A stretch of DNA of 64,000 bases from Acidisoma cellulosilyticum. Lineage in GTDB: Bacteria; Pseudomonadota; Alphaproteobacteria; Acetobacterales; Acetobacteraceae. Numbering within the stretch: position 1 is the stretch's first letter; every line of letters starts with the position of its first letter. Made by a program: the position numbers and the translations under genes. Positions 38,425 to 46,866 of this stretch are shown here, piece after piece. Under the pieces are notes generated by a model that did not search any database, was not told the DNA's origin, and saw nothing but the letters and a program-made list of their open reading frames with translations. The stretch covers positions 62,001 to 126,000 of the forward strand of contig NZ_JAESVA010000001.1 in NCBI RefSeq assembly GCF_020621385.1, written 5' to 3'.

Positions 38425-39132
38425 ATGCCCAAAACCGATCCTGCCGGCACAATCCTTCTCATCGGCGCATCACGAGGACTTGGCCTTGCCATAGCCGCGG
38501 AATTTCTGACCAAGGGCTGGGCCGTCATCGGCACAGTCCGCGACAGCGGTACCCGAACCAAATTGCATGACCTGGCGGAGGCATTCGCGGGCCGCGTCTT
38601 GATCGAAACCCTGGATATCTGCGCGCCCGATCAGGTCGCGGCATTGCACCAGCGCCTATCGGGCAAAGTCTTCGACATGCTCTTTGTCAATGCCGGCGTG
38701 ACGAATGACGTGACAGAAACGATCGGCGATGTGACGACGGAGGAATTCGTCCGCGTCATGGTCACGAATGCGCTGAGCCCCATGCGCGTTATCGAGACTT
38801 TGCAAGACCTTGTGACCAAGACAGGCCTGATCGGGATCATGTCATCCGGTCAGGGCAGCGTCGGCAATAACGAGACCGGCATGCGCGAAGTCTATCGTGG
38901 CAGCAAGGCCGCGCTGAACATGTTCATGCGGAGTTACGCTGCCCGCAACGCCGCGTCATCGCGCGCCATGGTGCTGATGGCGCCCGGCTGGGTCCGCACC
39001 GACATGGGCGGTCCGGATGCCCGTCTCAGCATCGAAGACAGCATACCGAATCTCGTGAACGTGCTGCTTTCGAAAAAGGGCCGGCCAGGACTGGAATATC
39101 TCGATTATCTCGGCCGAACGGTTCCTTGGTGA
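38425..39132 (+). CDS. SDR family oxidoreductase
   Basis: About 235 residues. The cofactor motif is LIGASRGLGLAIAAEF near residue 10, then VNAGVTNDV near residue 87 and, after a SSGQGSVGNNETGM stretch, the catalytic YRGSKAALNMFMRS (Tyr-x3-Lys) near residue 157. The C-terminal part carries APGWVRTDMGG. ATG 38425 follows GAGGGACAAGACCC; the frame is open to 38380 without support. It is probably the target of the divergent LysR regulator. Confidence 0.88.
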   Translation: MPKTDPAGTILLIGASRGLGLAIAAEFLTKGWAVIGTVRDSGTRTKLHDLAEAFAGRVLIETLDICAPDQVAALHQRLSGKVFDMLFVNAGVTNDVTETIGDVTTEEFVRVMVTNALSPMRVIETLQDLVTKTGLIGIMSSGQGSVGNNETGMREVYRGSKAALNMFMRSYAARNAASSRAMVLMAPGWVRTDMGGPDARLSIEDSIPNLVNVLLSKKGRPGLEYLDYLGRTVPW

Positions 39133-39257
39133 GCGCTTGGGAAGCTCGGGCCATTCACCGGCTGATTGACAAACCCCAAGAAAAAGAGCCCAAGCTAGAG
39201 CGCTGAAATGTCTGGATCAGGCTGCCTTTATCACTCCCGGAAGAAGGAGTTTTGGCG

Positions 39258-39752
39258 ATGCTCGACTTAGGGATTGGCCGCACGAAGGATGGCGCTCTGC
39301 TCGCCGCCCGCATTCTCATGATGCTGCTTTTTGTGCTGTTCGGCTGGGACAAATTGACCAGCTTCGGCGATACGATCGGGTTCATGTCCCAGACCGGCGT
39401 GCCGGATGCGCCGCTCGCGGCGGTCTTCGCCGTGGTCATGGAGTTTTTCATCGGCCTCGCCCTTGTCGCGGGCGTCATGACCCGCCTGACCGCGCTGCTG
39501 ATGGCCGCCTATACCTTGGCGACGGCCATCGTCGGCCATCCGTTCTGGACCATGAGCGGTCCTGCGGCGGCAGACGCCGAGCTGAACTTCTTCAAGAACA
39601 TCTCGATCATCGGTGGGCTGCTCGCGATCTATGTGGGTGGCGGCGGTCGCTATTCGGTGGATGCCACGATCAAGCTGGAGCATCATCCTGCGCAGCGACA
39701 CGCGGGGGCTGTGGAGACAGGCCAAGGCCATCTACCGCCAACACGGAGTTAG
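39258..39752 (+). CDS. DoxX family membrane protein
   Basis: A 164-residue protein with four hydrophobic segments: LLAARILMMLLFVLFGWDKL, AAVFAVVMEFFIGLALVAGV, TALLMAAYTLATAIVGH and the SIIGGLLAIYVGGGGRYS end, the DoxX/quinone-oxidoreductase-like fold. The GWDKL and FGDTIGFMSQTGVP patches are typical of the YphA subgroup. Role unknown, often tied to redox stress. ATG 39258 lies eight bases after GGAG. The TAG stop is created by the junction with a MITE-like element, and the last residues may be insertion-derived. Confidence 0.85.
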   Translation: MLDLGIGRTKDGALLAARILMMLLFVLFGWDKLTSFGDTIGFMSQTGVPDAPLAAVFAVVMEFFIGLALVAGVMTRLTALLMAAYTLATAIVGHPFWTMSGPAAADAELNFFKNISIIGGLLAIYVGGGGRYSVDATIKLEHHPAQRHAGAVETGQGHLPPTRS

Positions 39753-39917
39753 AGTCCGTCAGGTTTAGTTGGAAACGCCAAAAAATCTGTCGTGCGCGGG
39801 CCCCGACCCGCGCATCTACCCGACGCAGCAAGCAATCGGCCGGCTGGGCGCCGCGGCGGGTAGGTCCGCGCAACAAGTGCGCGGATGACAAATTATCTAT
39901 TAAAACCTGACAGACTC
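39752..39917 (-). repeat. MITE-like element, copy B (166 bp)
   Basis: Terminal inverted repeats of 15 bp, GAGTCCGTCAGGTTT at one end and the complement of GAGTCTGTCAGGTTT at the other, differ at one position. Both ends are flanked by TA (39750-39751 and 39918-39919), the duplication expected of IS630/Tc1-type transposition. Internally there are two GC-rich palindromes. Collinear with copy A in reverse orientation. No coding capacity. Confidence 0.88.
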
Positions 39918-39926
39918 TAGCCTGCC

Positions 39927-40262
39927 CTACAGGATTTTTCCGTCGAAGGGCGGCAGGAAGTCGGGCGCCTCAAATTCGATGACCCAAAGGTCGGGGTCGA
40001 ATTTCACCTGCCGGTCGACATAGGCATCAGCCTTCGTCTGGTCGACCGGCTCGACCCCCGTGGCGCGCAGCCAGGCGAGTTCGCCGCCTTCCGTGCGTGT
40101 CTGCGACAGCACGACCAGCCTGTTGTCCCGGTCGCGCAGCACCACCAGGATGCCACCGGCATCAGCATCCCCCCGACGCAGCACCATGCCGGGACGGCCG
40201 TCCTTGTCGCCCAGACGCAGCGCGACCTGCACCCAGATCTGGGCTTTTACACGTGCTTCCAT
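39927..40262 (-). CDS. DUF1491 family protein
   Basis: A 111-residue protein of the alphaproteobacterial DUF1491 family. It shows the typical VKAQIWVQVALRLGDKDGRP start, AGGILVVLRDRDNRLVVLSQ, and the WVIEFEAPDFLPPFDGKIL end. No signal peptide or catalytic motif. Function is unknown across the family. Confidence 0.85.
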   Translation of the reverse strand: MEARVKAQIWVQVALRLGDKDGRPGMVLRRGDADAGGILVVLRDRDNRLVVLSQTRTEGGELAWLRATGVEPVDQTKADAYVDRQVKFDPDLWVIEFEAPDFLPPFDGKIL

Positions 40263-40334
40263 GAAACCGTCCCTTGCCCACTCGACTCATACCGCTCTGC
40301 CTGCCAGATGGAGCCAGAGATGAGGAGGGCTTCA

Positions 40335-40544
40335 ATGGACCGAAAGATGACCGAATCCCAGCGCGCTTATGAAGCGAAGCGCGCTGCCAAGAATGGCGTG
40401 AGCCTGGACAAGTGGCTGCAGAGCAAGGAGCAGGAGAAAAAGGCCGCGACGGAGGCCAAGTTGCCGCCCGCGCCGGCGAAGCCGCCCGGCTTCTTCTCCC
40501 GCCTGATGGACCGCGCGCACAAGCCGATCAAGTCCAAGATCTGA
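40335..40544 (+). CDS. Small basic conserved hypothetical protein
   Basis: A 69-residue, lysine- and alanine-rich protein (KMTESQRAYEAKRAAKNGVS, then LDKWLQSKEQEKKAATEAK) with a Pro-rich hinge and a basic end (FFSRLMDRAHKPIKSK). Predicted helical. A strong GAGGAGGG site lies just before ATG 40335, which supports a real gene. Not recognised. Two large hairpins follow its stop. Confidence 0.7.
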   Translation: MDRKMTESQRAYEAKRAAKNGVSLDKWLQSKEQEKKAATEAKLPPAPAKPPGFFSRLMDRAHKPIKSKI

Positions 40545-40549
40545 CGATC

Positions 40550-40607
40550 AAGGTGCCGGCCGCTGAAGGCCGGCACCTTGTCGCGGCTGTCCGGACGGAC
40601 AGCCGCC
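40550..40607 (+). terminator. Tandem strong hairpins
   Basis: First stem: CAAGGTGCCGGCC (40550-40562) with GGCCGGCACCTTG (40569-40581), 13 perfect pairs with a 6-nt loop. Second stem: GCGGCTGTCC (40584-40593) with GGACAGCCGC (40598-40607), 10 perfect pairs. Neither has a clear U-run. Position right after a small gene suggests termination or message protection. Confidence 0.55.
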
Positions 40608-40743
40608 ATGTCGCCCTGCATCAGGCCAGGGGACCGTTTTTGACAATACGGTTAAAGTCCTGAAGGACCATCTTAGTCGGTCACCCACAAAGCATTGAGG
40701 CTCTCACGCCGCTGCCTGCGCTTGTACGACTAAGGAGATCGCA

Positions 40744-42405
40744 TTGGACCTATCGCTGACCCTGCTTCAGCTCGCCGGATATGTTGCCCTGCTGCTTTGG
40801 GGCGTTCATATGGTCCAGACGGGCGTTCAGAGAGCTTTCGGCGCCAAACTGCGCAGCTTCCTCGGCCAAGCGCTTCGCAATCGCTTCAAAGCCTTTCTTG
40901 CCGGTATCGGCGTTACCGCCATCCTGCAAAGCAGTACGGCGACCGGGCTGATGGTCACAGGCTTTGCGGCTGGCGGCCTCGTCGATCTGGTCCCTGCCCT
41001 CGCCGTCATGCTGGGCGCCAATGTCGGCACCACGCTGATCGTGCAGTTGCTCTCCTTCAACGTCACCGATGTCGCGCCGGCGCTGATCCTGATCGGCGTG
41101 CTGATGTTCCGTCGCGCAACCGCGGCGACACGCGATTTCGGCCGCGTCTTCATCGGCCTCGGCCTCGTGCTGATGGCGCTCGGCCAGTTCGTTGGCCTCG
41201 TCACGCCTTACGAGGACGTGCCGAATATCAAGCTGTTCCTGGGTGCCGTCGCCAACCAGCCCTTGGTCGATGTCATCCTGGCGGCGGGTCTGACCTGGGC
41301 CGCGCATTCCTCGGTCGCCGTCGTGCTGCTGATCATGTCTTTCGCCGGCAATAACGTGGTGCCACCGGATGCCGCCTTCGCGCTGGTGCTCGGTGCCAAT
41401 CTCGGCACCGCCATCAACCCGGTGCTGGAAGGCTCGACCGGCTCGGACCCTGCCGCGCGACGCCTGCCGATCGGGAACTTGATCAACCGCGCCATCGGCA
41501 CGCTGATCGCGCTATCCATCCTGCCCTGGCTCGGCACGCTGCTGGTGCAGATCGAGCCCGACGCATCCCGCTCGGTCGCCGATTTCCATACTGCCTTCAA
41601 TTTTATTCTCGCGGCCGCTTTCTTCCCCTTCCTCAAGACCTATGCGGCTCTGCTCCGGAAACTGCTGCCGGCGCGCGTCGATCCGGCCGATCCGGGCCGC
41701 CCGCAATATCTGACATCCATCGCGACGGAGGCCCCCGTCATCGCGATCGGCGCGGCTGCGCGCGAGGCGCTGCGTCTGGCGGATGTGCTGGAGACGATGC
41801 TGCTGGGCCTGCGCGACGCCTTCAGCCGCGCCGACCGTCGACAGATCACGGAGACCAAGCAGCTGGACGATGTGCTGGACAGTCTCAACACGGCCATCAA
41901 ATCCTATCTCACCGGCCTGGACACCGACGCGCTGACGGTCGCCGACCATCAGCGCGTGACGGAAATCCTCGCCTTCGCGACGCATATGGAGCAGGCCGGC
42001 GATATCGTGGAGCGTGACCTGCTGGGCATCGTTCATAAGAAGCTGCGGCGTGGCCTGGCTTTCTCGAAAGACGGCGAAGCCGAGCTGATCGGCATCGTCG
42101 ACCGGCTGATCGCCAATCTGCGTGCCGCCGGTTCCCTGTTCATGACAGGCGATGAGCGCGCCGCCCGATTGCTGGCTGAGGAGAAAGAAAACTTCCGCCA
42201 GCGCGAAGCCCAGGCGACGGCAGCACATTTCGCCCGGCTGCGGGCCGGACGCGTCGATACCGCCGAGACGAGTTCGCTGCATCTTGACGCGCTGCGCGAC
42301 CTGAAGCGCGTCAATGCTCATCTGGTTGCGGCCGCCGCCTATCCGGTGCTGGAAACGGGGGGCAATCTGCTCGCCAGCCGGTTGCGTCCGATCGAGAGCG
42401 AGTAG
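40744..42405 (+). CDS. Na/Pi cotransporter family protein with PhoU-like domain
   Basis: A 553-residue protein. The first 320 residues hold eight or so membrane segments with the duplicated family signature: QSSTATGLMVTGFAAGG and GANVGTTLIVQLLSFN near residue 95, then GANLGTAINPVLEGSTGSDP near residue 217. Residues about 345-540 are helical and PhoU-like. It moves phosphate with sodium across the inner membrane; some members export phosphate. The start is TTG, ten bases after TAAGGAG. Confidence 0.9.
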   Translation: MDLSLTLLQLAGYVALLLWGVHMVQTGVQRAFGAKLRSFLGQALRNRFKAFLAGIGVTAILQSSTATGLMVTGFAAGGLVDLVPALAVMLGANVGTTLIVQLLSFNVTDVAPALILIGVLMFRRATAATRDFGRVFIGLGLVLMALGQFVGLVTPYEDVPNIKLFLGAVANQPLVDVILAAGLTWAAHSSVAVVLLIMSFAGNNVVPPDAAFALVLGANLGTAINPVLEGSTGSDPAARRLPIGNLINRAIGTLIALSILPWLGTLLVQIEPDASRSVADFHTAFNFILAAAFFPFLKTYAALLRKLLPARVDPADPGRPQYLTSIATEAPVIAIGAAAREALRLADVLETMLLGLRDAFSRADRRQITETKQLDDVLDSLNTAIKSYLTGLDTDALTVADHQRVTEILAFATHMEQAGDIVERDLLGIVHKKLRRGLAFSKDGEAELIGIVDRLIANLRAAGSLFMTGDERAARLLAEEKENFRQREAQATAAHFARLRAGRVDTAETSSLHLDALRDLKRVNAHLVAAAAYPVLETGGNLLASRLRPIESE

Positions 42406-42406
42406 G

Positions 42407-43084
42407 CTACTCGCTTTCGCTCATCGAAAGATCGAAGATCGCGACATTGAGCAGGCATTCCAGCACCTCGGGCTCCTGCGCGCCGGCAATGGCGTGGCGG
42501 CGACCGAGGATAAAGCAGGGCGCGCCGTTAATGCCCAGGCGATGGGCCCGCAGATTATCGGCATGAACGAGATCGGTCGCCATGTCGCTGGCCAAAAAGG
42601 CTTTTGTCTCGGCCAAGGGCAGGCCAGCGGCCCTACCGATGCCCAGCAGCACGTCATAGGCACCGATGTCCTGACCTTCGCAGAAATAGGCGACGAAGAT
42701 GGCATTGGCGACCACTTCACCACGATCGAAGCCGGCCGCGAAATGGACCAGACGATGCGCGTCGACACTGCTTGGCGTGGTACGAATCAGATCAAAACGG
42801 AAAGCGATGCCTTCTCCGCGGCCAAATTCGGTGATGGTCGCGAACAGGCGTCGCGCACGATCCTCCGCCCCGAATTTGCGCTGAATATAGGCGCTACGGC
42901 TCATGCCGGATCGCGGCATGTCCGGGTTCAGCAGAAAGGGCCGCCATTCGACGGCCATATCGATATCGGGCCGGCGGCGCATCATGCGCAGCAGCCGGCG
43001 GGTACCGATAAAGCACCAGGGGCAGACGAGATCGTAGATGATCTCAACCACGACCGGCGCACGGGGAAAGGCGAGCATATTCAT
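42407..43084 (-). CDS. DsbA family (FrnE-like) oxidoreductase
   Basis: About 225 residues, thioredoxin-like with an inserted helical domain. The active site is CPWC in VEIIYDLVCPWCFIGTRR near residue 20. RWNVDVEWRPFLLNPDMP-type WRPFLLNPDMPRSGM and the C-terminal GINGAPCFILGRRHAIAGAQ are typical of FrnE/2-hydroxychromene-2-carboxylate isomerase relatives. No signal peptide, so cytoplasmic. ATG 43084 is chosen over 43123. Its stop is one base from that of the convergent Na/Pi gene. Confidence 0.87.
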   Translation of the reverse strand: MNMLAFPRAPVVVEIIYDLVCPWCFIGTRRLLRMMRRRPDIDMAVEWRPFLLNPDMPRSGMSRSAYIQRKFGAEDRARRLFATITEFGRGEGIAFRFDLIRTTPSSVDAHRLVHFAAGFDRGEVVANAIFVAYFCEGQDIGAYDVLLGIGRAAGLPLAETKAFLASDMATDLVHADNLRAHRLGINGAPCFILGRRHAIAGAQEPEVLECLLNVAIFDLSMSESE

Positions 43085-43315
43085 GAGCGGTCTGCCTGCG
43101 GGCGCCCTTCTCAGCCCTACCATACCGGGCGCGAAGAACCGTTATTAGCACGATCCTTCCAGCGCTGCAGCCCTTCTGGAGGTCTTGGCCCGGAGGACTT
43201 TTTCCGAGCGGGATGACTGTGAGCTGCGTAAACCGGGAGCCAGAATCCTGGCGTCAATCAATCGTCTAGCGACCGATAAGGGCTTTGGATCGGATCAACC
43301 AAAAGTCCTCGGGCT

Positions 43316-44242
43316 TTAGAGAGCGGTATAGTCGGACACCATCGGGTCGAGCCGGAATTCATTGACGAAGAAGTCGATGACTGCGCGGACACGCGGCGCC
43401 AGATGCCGGCGGGACGGATAAACCGCATGGATCGGCACACGCGGCGGCTGCCAATCCTTCAAAATAGCGACGACACGACCCTGAAGGATATCCTCGTCGA
43501 ACATCCAGGTCGGCAGACGACTGATACCGAGACCGGCGCGGATGGCGTCACAGATGCCTTCGACGCTGTCGCAGCGGAAGCGGCCACTGACCTCGACGAC
43601 TGTCGACCCATCGGGCCCGTCAAATTCCCATTGGTGAGCAGACGCACGCGCTAACCCGCCCGTATAGACGAGGCAGGAATGCTGGGCGAGTTCCTGCGGG
43701 GTCTGCGGCTCGCCGTGTTTTTCCAGATAGGCCGTGGACACGATCATGCCGCGGGCGGTGGAGCCGAGATGCCGCGCAACAAGCGACGAATCGGCGATCT
43801 GCCCGGCGCGGATGGCCACATCGATATTCTCGGCGACCAGATCCTGCACTTGTTCAGACATGCTGATTTCGACTTCGAGATCAGGGTAACGCTGCATCAG
43901 GCGCGGAAGACGCGGTATGATGTGCAGACGGGACATGGCCGTGGATGAGGCGATCCTGACCGTGCCGGAGGGCGAAGCCCGGCGCTTGCCAAGAATTTCC
44001 TCGGTCTCGTCGACGGTATCGAGTACCCGCCGGGCATGGGCGAGCAAATCCTGCCCATCCTGCGTGAAGGTCAGGCTACGCGTGGTACGCTGGATCAGAC
44101 GCACATCGAAATGTGCCTCAAGGGCGGCGATCTGGCGAGAAATGGCAGGCTGGGTAGAGCCGACTTCACGGGCCACAGCAGAGAAAGATCCGGTCTCCGC
44201 TACACGCACGAAACATCTGAAAGCCGCTAATAAATCCATCAC
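43316..44242 (-). CDS. LysR family transcriptional regulator (CrgA-like)
   Basis: A 308-residue regulator with the winged helix FVRVAETGSFSAVAREVGST then QPAISRQIAALEAHFDVRLI. The effector domain begins SGTVRIASSTAMSRLHIIP, and the ending VIDFFVNEFRL is typical of the CrgA/AaeR-like group. It is divergent from the peroxiredoxin gene, suggesting oxidative or aldehyde-responsive control of that gene. Confidence 0.9.
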   Translation of the reverse strand: MMDLLAAFRCFVRVAETGSFSAVAREVGSTQPAISRQIAALEAHFDVRLIQRTTRSLTFTQDGQDLLAHARRVLDTVDETEEILGKRRASPSGTVRIASSTAMSRLHIIPRLPRLMQRYPDLEVEISMSEQVQDLVAENIDVAIRAGQIADSSLVARHLGSTARGMIVSTAYLEKHGEPQTPQELAQHSCLVYTGGLARASAHQWEFDGPDGSTVVEVSGRFRCDSVEGICDAIRAGLGISRLPTWMFDEDILQGRVVAILKDWQPPRVPIHAVYPSRRHLAPRVRAVIDFFVNEFRLDPMVSDYTAL

Positions 44243-44404
44243 TCATACTCGATAGCATGAATGATATCAGAAGGTAAGGCATTTAACTCGAAATCGGCAT
44301 AAACCATCTAGCGTCTAGGATCACAAATCTGTAGTCTTAGACGTAGACAATTCGACGCCAGCCTTGCGATAAACGCATTGGATAACGAGCTTTCGGGTGC
44401 CACC

Positions 44405-45076
44405 ATGAAATCGTTGAACGCTCAGCTTGCCGCCTTCAAAATGTCCGTGTTCGAACGAGCGGATAAGGACACCGCGCGCGTTCTGCGGGAGTTGGAGGCT
44501 GAGTACCGGGCGGATGCCGCGAAAGCGAAGTCTTTGACCGTCGGCGATCGCGCCCCTGACTTCACCTTGGACGGTGCGGACGGGGAACGTCACCAACTTG
44601 CTAACTATGCCGCCCAGGGCCCTGTTTTTGTTCTGTTCTTTAAGGGGGGCTGGTGCCCGTACAGCACCTTGACATTGCGGGCGTGGGAAGACATCGCGCC
44701 GGCGATCAGGCGCGCCGGGGGTTCCATTCTTGCGGTTTCGCCGCAAAAAATCAGCCGCGCCGCTCTCGTTCAGGAGAATAATGGCGTCAGCTTTCCGATT
44801 TTGGGCGATTCCTGCAACAAGGTCGGGGATGCTTTCGGCATCGTCAGCAACGTCAAGCCGATGAGCCGCGATCTGCTCACCAAGCTCGGTTGCGATCTGA
44901 CGGACGAGAATTGTTCCGGCGATCTGCGGCTGCCCCACGCCGCCGAATTTCTGGTCGACGGCGAGGGCATCATTCGCTTCGCTCATGTCGCACCGGTGCA
45001 TTTTGAGCGGACCGAGCCCCGCGACGCGCTGGCCGCGCTGCTGAGCCTGAGGGCCAAGGCAATGGCGCACGCCTAA
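44405..45076 (+). CDS. AhpC/TSA-like peroxiredoxin
   Basis: About 223 residues. A helical N-terminus precedes the AhpC/TSA domain: GDRAPDFTLDGADGERHQL near residue 47 and VFVLFFKGGWCPYSTLTLRA near residue 75. In most of this subgroup the motif is CPYC; here the second Cys is Ser, so only the first Cys remains at this site. A Cys at CDLTDENCSG further on might resolve it. It reduces peroxides using thiols. ATG 44405 is chosen; a TTG at 44378 is also open. Confidence 0.82.
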   Translation: MKSLNAQLAAFKMSVFERADKDTARVLRELEAEYRADAAKAKSLTVGDRAPDFTLDGADGERHQLANYAAQGPVFVLFFKGGWCPYSTLTLRAWEDIAPAIRRAGGSILAVSPQKISRAALVQENNGVSFPILGDSCNKVGDAFGIVSNVKPMSRDLLTKLGCDLTDENCSGDLRLPHAAEFLVDGEGIIRFAHVAPVHFERTEPRDALAALLSLRAKAMAHA

Positions 45077-45090
45077 CTATGAGCCGGCCT

Positions 45091-45175
45091 AGAGCGTTTC
45101 CTGCTCTAGACTATTGTTTTTGCGAGCATCTTCACACAGTCAGATGATTCCATCTGACTGTGATCTGCTTTAAGC
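45091..45175. repeat. CTAG-ended dispersed repeat, copy 1
   Basis: Shares TATTGTTTTTGCGAGCATC, the following TTCACACAG and the palindrome CAGTCAGATGATTCCATCTG with the copy at 56484-56589. It begins with (CT)AGAGCGTTTCCTGC and ends in GATCTGCTTTAA. Lies between the peroxiredoxin and formamidase genes, which converge on it. The palindrome could fold as a bidirectional terminator. Confidence 0.8.
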
Positions 45176-45199
45176 GATCTGCCCAGGCCGGCCCGCCCT

Positions 45200-46144
45200 T
45201 CAGGCGAAGACGATACGTGGGAAGTAGAAGCTGACGATCCAGTTCGGCATATCGACAATGGCACTGATGCGCAGGTCGCCTGCTACCGAGCAGAGCATAT
45301 AGGCGTCCATCGCCGACAGGCCGTGCTGGCGGCCCAGCAAATCGATCATGCGGGAGAGCGCGTCCTTGGCGCCCTGCATCAAATCCGGCCCGATTCCCGT
45401 CGTCACCTCATAACCAGCCGCGTCCAGATGCCGCGTCACCGGCCCGGGCGTTGTGAAGCGTGGCGTTTCCAATGGCGTCTGCTTGATCAAATCCAGCGTC
45501 AGGGTCAGGTTCATCGGGCTTTCGATCGCGGTGCCGCAGACCTCGCCGTCACCTTGGGCCGCGTGACCGTCACCGATCGAGAACAATGCGCCGGCAACCT
45601 CCACCGGCAGATAAAGCTCCGTCCCGGCGGTCAAATCACGGATATCCATATTGCCGCCGACCCGACGCGGCGGGACGATGGAATGCAGCCCAGGCTCCGC
45701 CAAAGCCACACCGATCGTGCCGGCGAAGGGTTTCAGCGGCACACTTGCCTGATCCGAGAACAGTGCCGGCACCATGCTGTCCGGGTCATAGGACCAGATC
45801 TTCAGCGCCGGATCCGGAAATTGGTCGGCGAGCAATCCGAATCCCGGAATATTGGCGGTCCAGCCGAAGCCTGACGGCGTGAAATCGTGGATGCTGACCT
45901 TCAGGATGTCGCCGGGCTCCGCCCCTTCGACAAAGACCGGTCCGGTCACCGGGTTGATGAGGCCGAAATCGAGCGTCGCGACATCACCCACCGTGCTCTG
46001 AGCCGTCAGCTGACCGGCGGAGGCATCCTTGCATTCGAAAGCGATGGTGCGGCCGGGCTCCGTCCGCAGCACGGGTGCGAAGCTGTTATCCCAGCCGAAA
46101 TGGTGCTGGGCCGCATGGATGGTAAAGTCACAGTTCCTGCACAT
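45200..46144 (-). CDS. Acetamidase/formamidase family protein
   Basis: A 314-residue amidase of the FmdA/AmdA family. Markers are HHFGWDNSFAPVLRTEPGRT near residue 13, VFVEGAEPGDILKVSIHDF near residue 70, VPPRRVGGNMDIRDLTAGTE near residue 155 and LPVEVAGALFSIGDGHAAQGDGEVCGTAIE. It hydrolyses short amides such as formamide to ammonia and acid, giving nitrogen. It is cytoplasmic. No amide transporter is adjacent. Confidence 0.92.
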   Translation of the reverse strand: MCRNCDFTIHAAQHHFGWDNSFAPVLRTEPGRTIAFECKDASAGQLTAQSTVGDVATLDFGLINPVTGPVFVEGAEPGDILKVSIHDFTPSGFGWTANIPGFGLLADQFPDPALKIWSYDPDSMVPALFSDQASVPLKPFAGTIGVALAEPGLHSIVPPRRVGGNMDIRDLTAGTELYLPVEVAGALFSIGDGHAAQGDGEVCGTAIESPMNLTLTLDLIKQTPLETPRFTTPGPVTRHLDAAGYEVTTGIGPDLMQGAKDALSRMIDLLGRQHGLSAMDAYMLCSVAGDLRISAIVDMPNWIVSFYFPRIVFA

Positions 46145-46254
46145 GCGGCGAGGCTCCTAGGGCGTTGATCATGGAACCCGCAGCCTAGCGGAAGATAGGA
46201 GCGTGTGGGCAGTGCTTGCCGCTCGCTTGGGCCTTCAGTATGAAGGGTTTGTGT

Positions 46255-46563
46255 GTTCGCGTAGCTCAGCAGGATAGAGCACAGGATTCCTTGTTGTAAC
46301 TGGGCGTCGTGAGGGGAAACCACACGACGGATCCGCTCAAAGTCGGGGAAAGCTTGGGGTCGCCGATGACCTTGTGCCAATCCCGAGCCAAGCCCGGCCC
46401 GAAAGGTCCGGGAAGGTGTAGAGACTGGATGGGTGGCGCCTAAGGGCTTCGGTCTAAGGCGAAGGGACAGTCCAGACCACGAACGTCTCCCGGTCGGGCG
46501 GCGGCGGCGAAAGTCGAAGTGGTAAGAATCCTGGGGCCGTGGGTTCGAATCCCGCCGCGAACA
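46255..46563 (+). tRNA. tRNA-Arg(CCU) interrupted by a group I intron
   Basis: Exons 46255-46291 and 46527-46563 join to a 74-nt tRNA. Acceptor stem GTTCGCG/CGCGAAC, D-stem GCTC/GAGC, anticodon stem CAGGA/TCCTG with loop TTCCTAA and anticodon CCT at 46289-46291, T-stem GTGGG/CCCGC with loop TTCGAAT, discriminator A. CCA is not encoded. The split falls right after the anticodon. It reads AGG codons. Confidence 0.95.
46292..46526 (+). ncRNA. Group I (IC3-like) self-splicing intron, 235 nt
   Basis: Follows an exon-terminal U and ends in G. IGS GGG (46302-46304) pairs with exon CCU, including the U-G wobble. P2 is CGTCGTG/CACGACG with a GGGGAAACC loop. GCTTGG (46352-46357) pairs with CCAAGC (46388-46393) in P4-P6. 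GGTGTAGAGACTGG (46415 on) and GACAGTCCAG (46466 on) are the R and S core elements forming P7. GGCGAAAGTC caps P9. The core strings are close to those of the Azoarcus tRNA-Ile intron. No homing endonuclease frame. Confidence 0.93.
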
Positions 46564-46799
46564 TTTCCTGCCCTATGGCTGTCGCATGAGATTGGATTTG
46601 GAATAACGCGATCGCCGCAATGGCTTGATCGTTTCAAAGCACAAGGGTGAGACAGAAGCCGCCTAAGGGTGAAACCCTAGCCAAGACGGCAATCACACTT
46701 TCTCTGCACAAACAAAACCTATCAGTACAACTGTAGCGTCCGAGCGCAGGGGCGTGTAGAAAGAACAGGTCTGTCTCTGGTTCACAGACGACGTTGCGG

Positions 46800-46825
46800 C
46801 TGGAGGAGATTTGCGGCTCTCCCAG
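46800..46825 (+). repeat. Stem-loop with TTTGCGGC loop, copy 1
   Basis: Stem GGAGA (46805-46809) with TCTCC (46818-46822), extended by CTG/CAG across a 2-nt bulge. Loop TTTGCGGC at 46810-46817. Same loop as copies 2 and 3, with a different stem sequence. Confidence 0.75.
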
Positions 46826-46834
46826 CGAAGGATT

Positions 46835-46866
46835 GGTGCGGGGAGGTTTGCGGCACTCCCCGCACC
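46835..46866 (+). repeat. Stem-loop with TTTGCGGC loop, copy 2
   Basis: Stem GGTGCGGGGAG (46835-46845) with CTCCCCGCACC (46856-46866), 11 perfect pairs, one G-A mismatch at the loop edge, loop TTTGCGGC at 46847-46854. Nine bases separate it from copy 1. Confidence 0.8.

Noticed and set aside
39195-39210. CTAGAGCG string resembling an end of the CTAG repeat family
   Set aside because: Only the first eight bases match; the internal blocks and the palindrome are absent.
46440-46637. Minus-strand frame of 65 codons containing GGIRTHGPRIL
   Set aside because: It is the antisense of the tRNA-Arg 3' exon and intron end; this string is a familiar false protein produced by tRNA complements.
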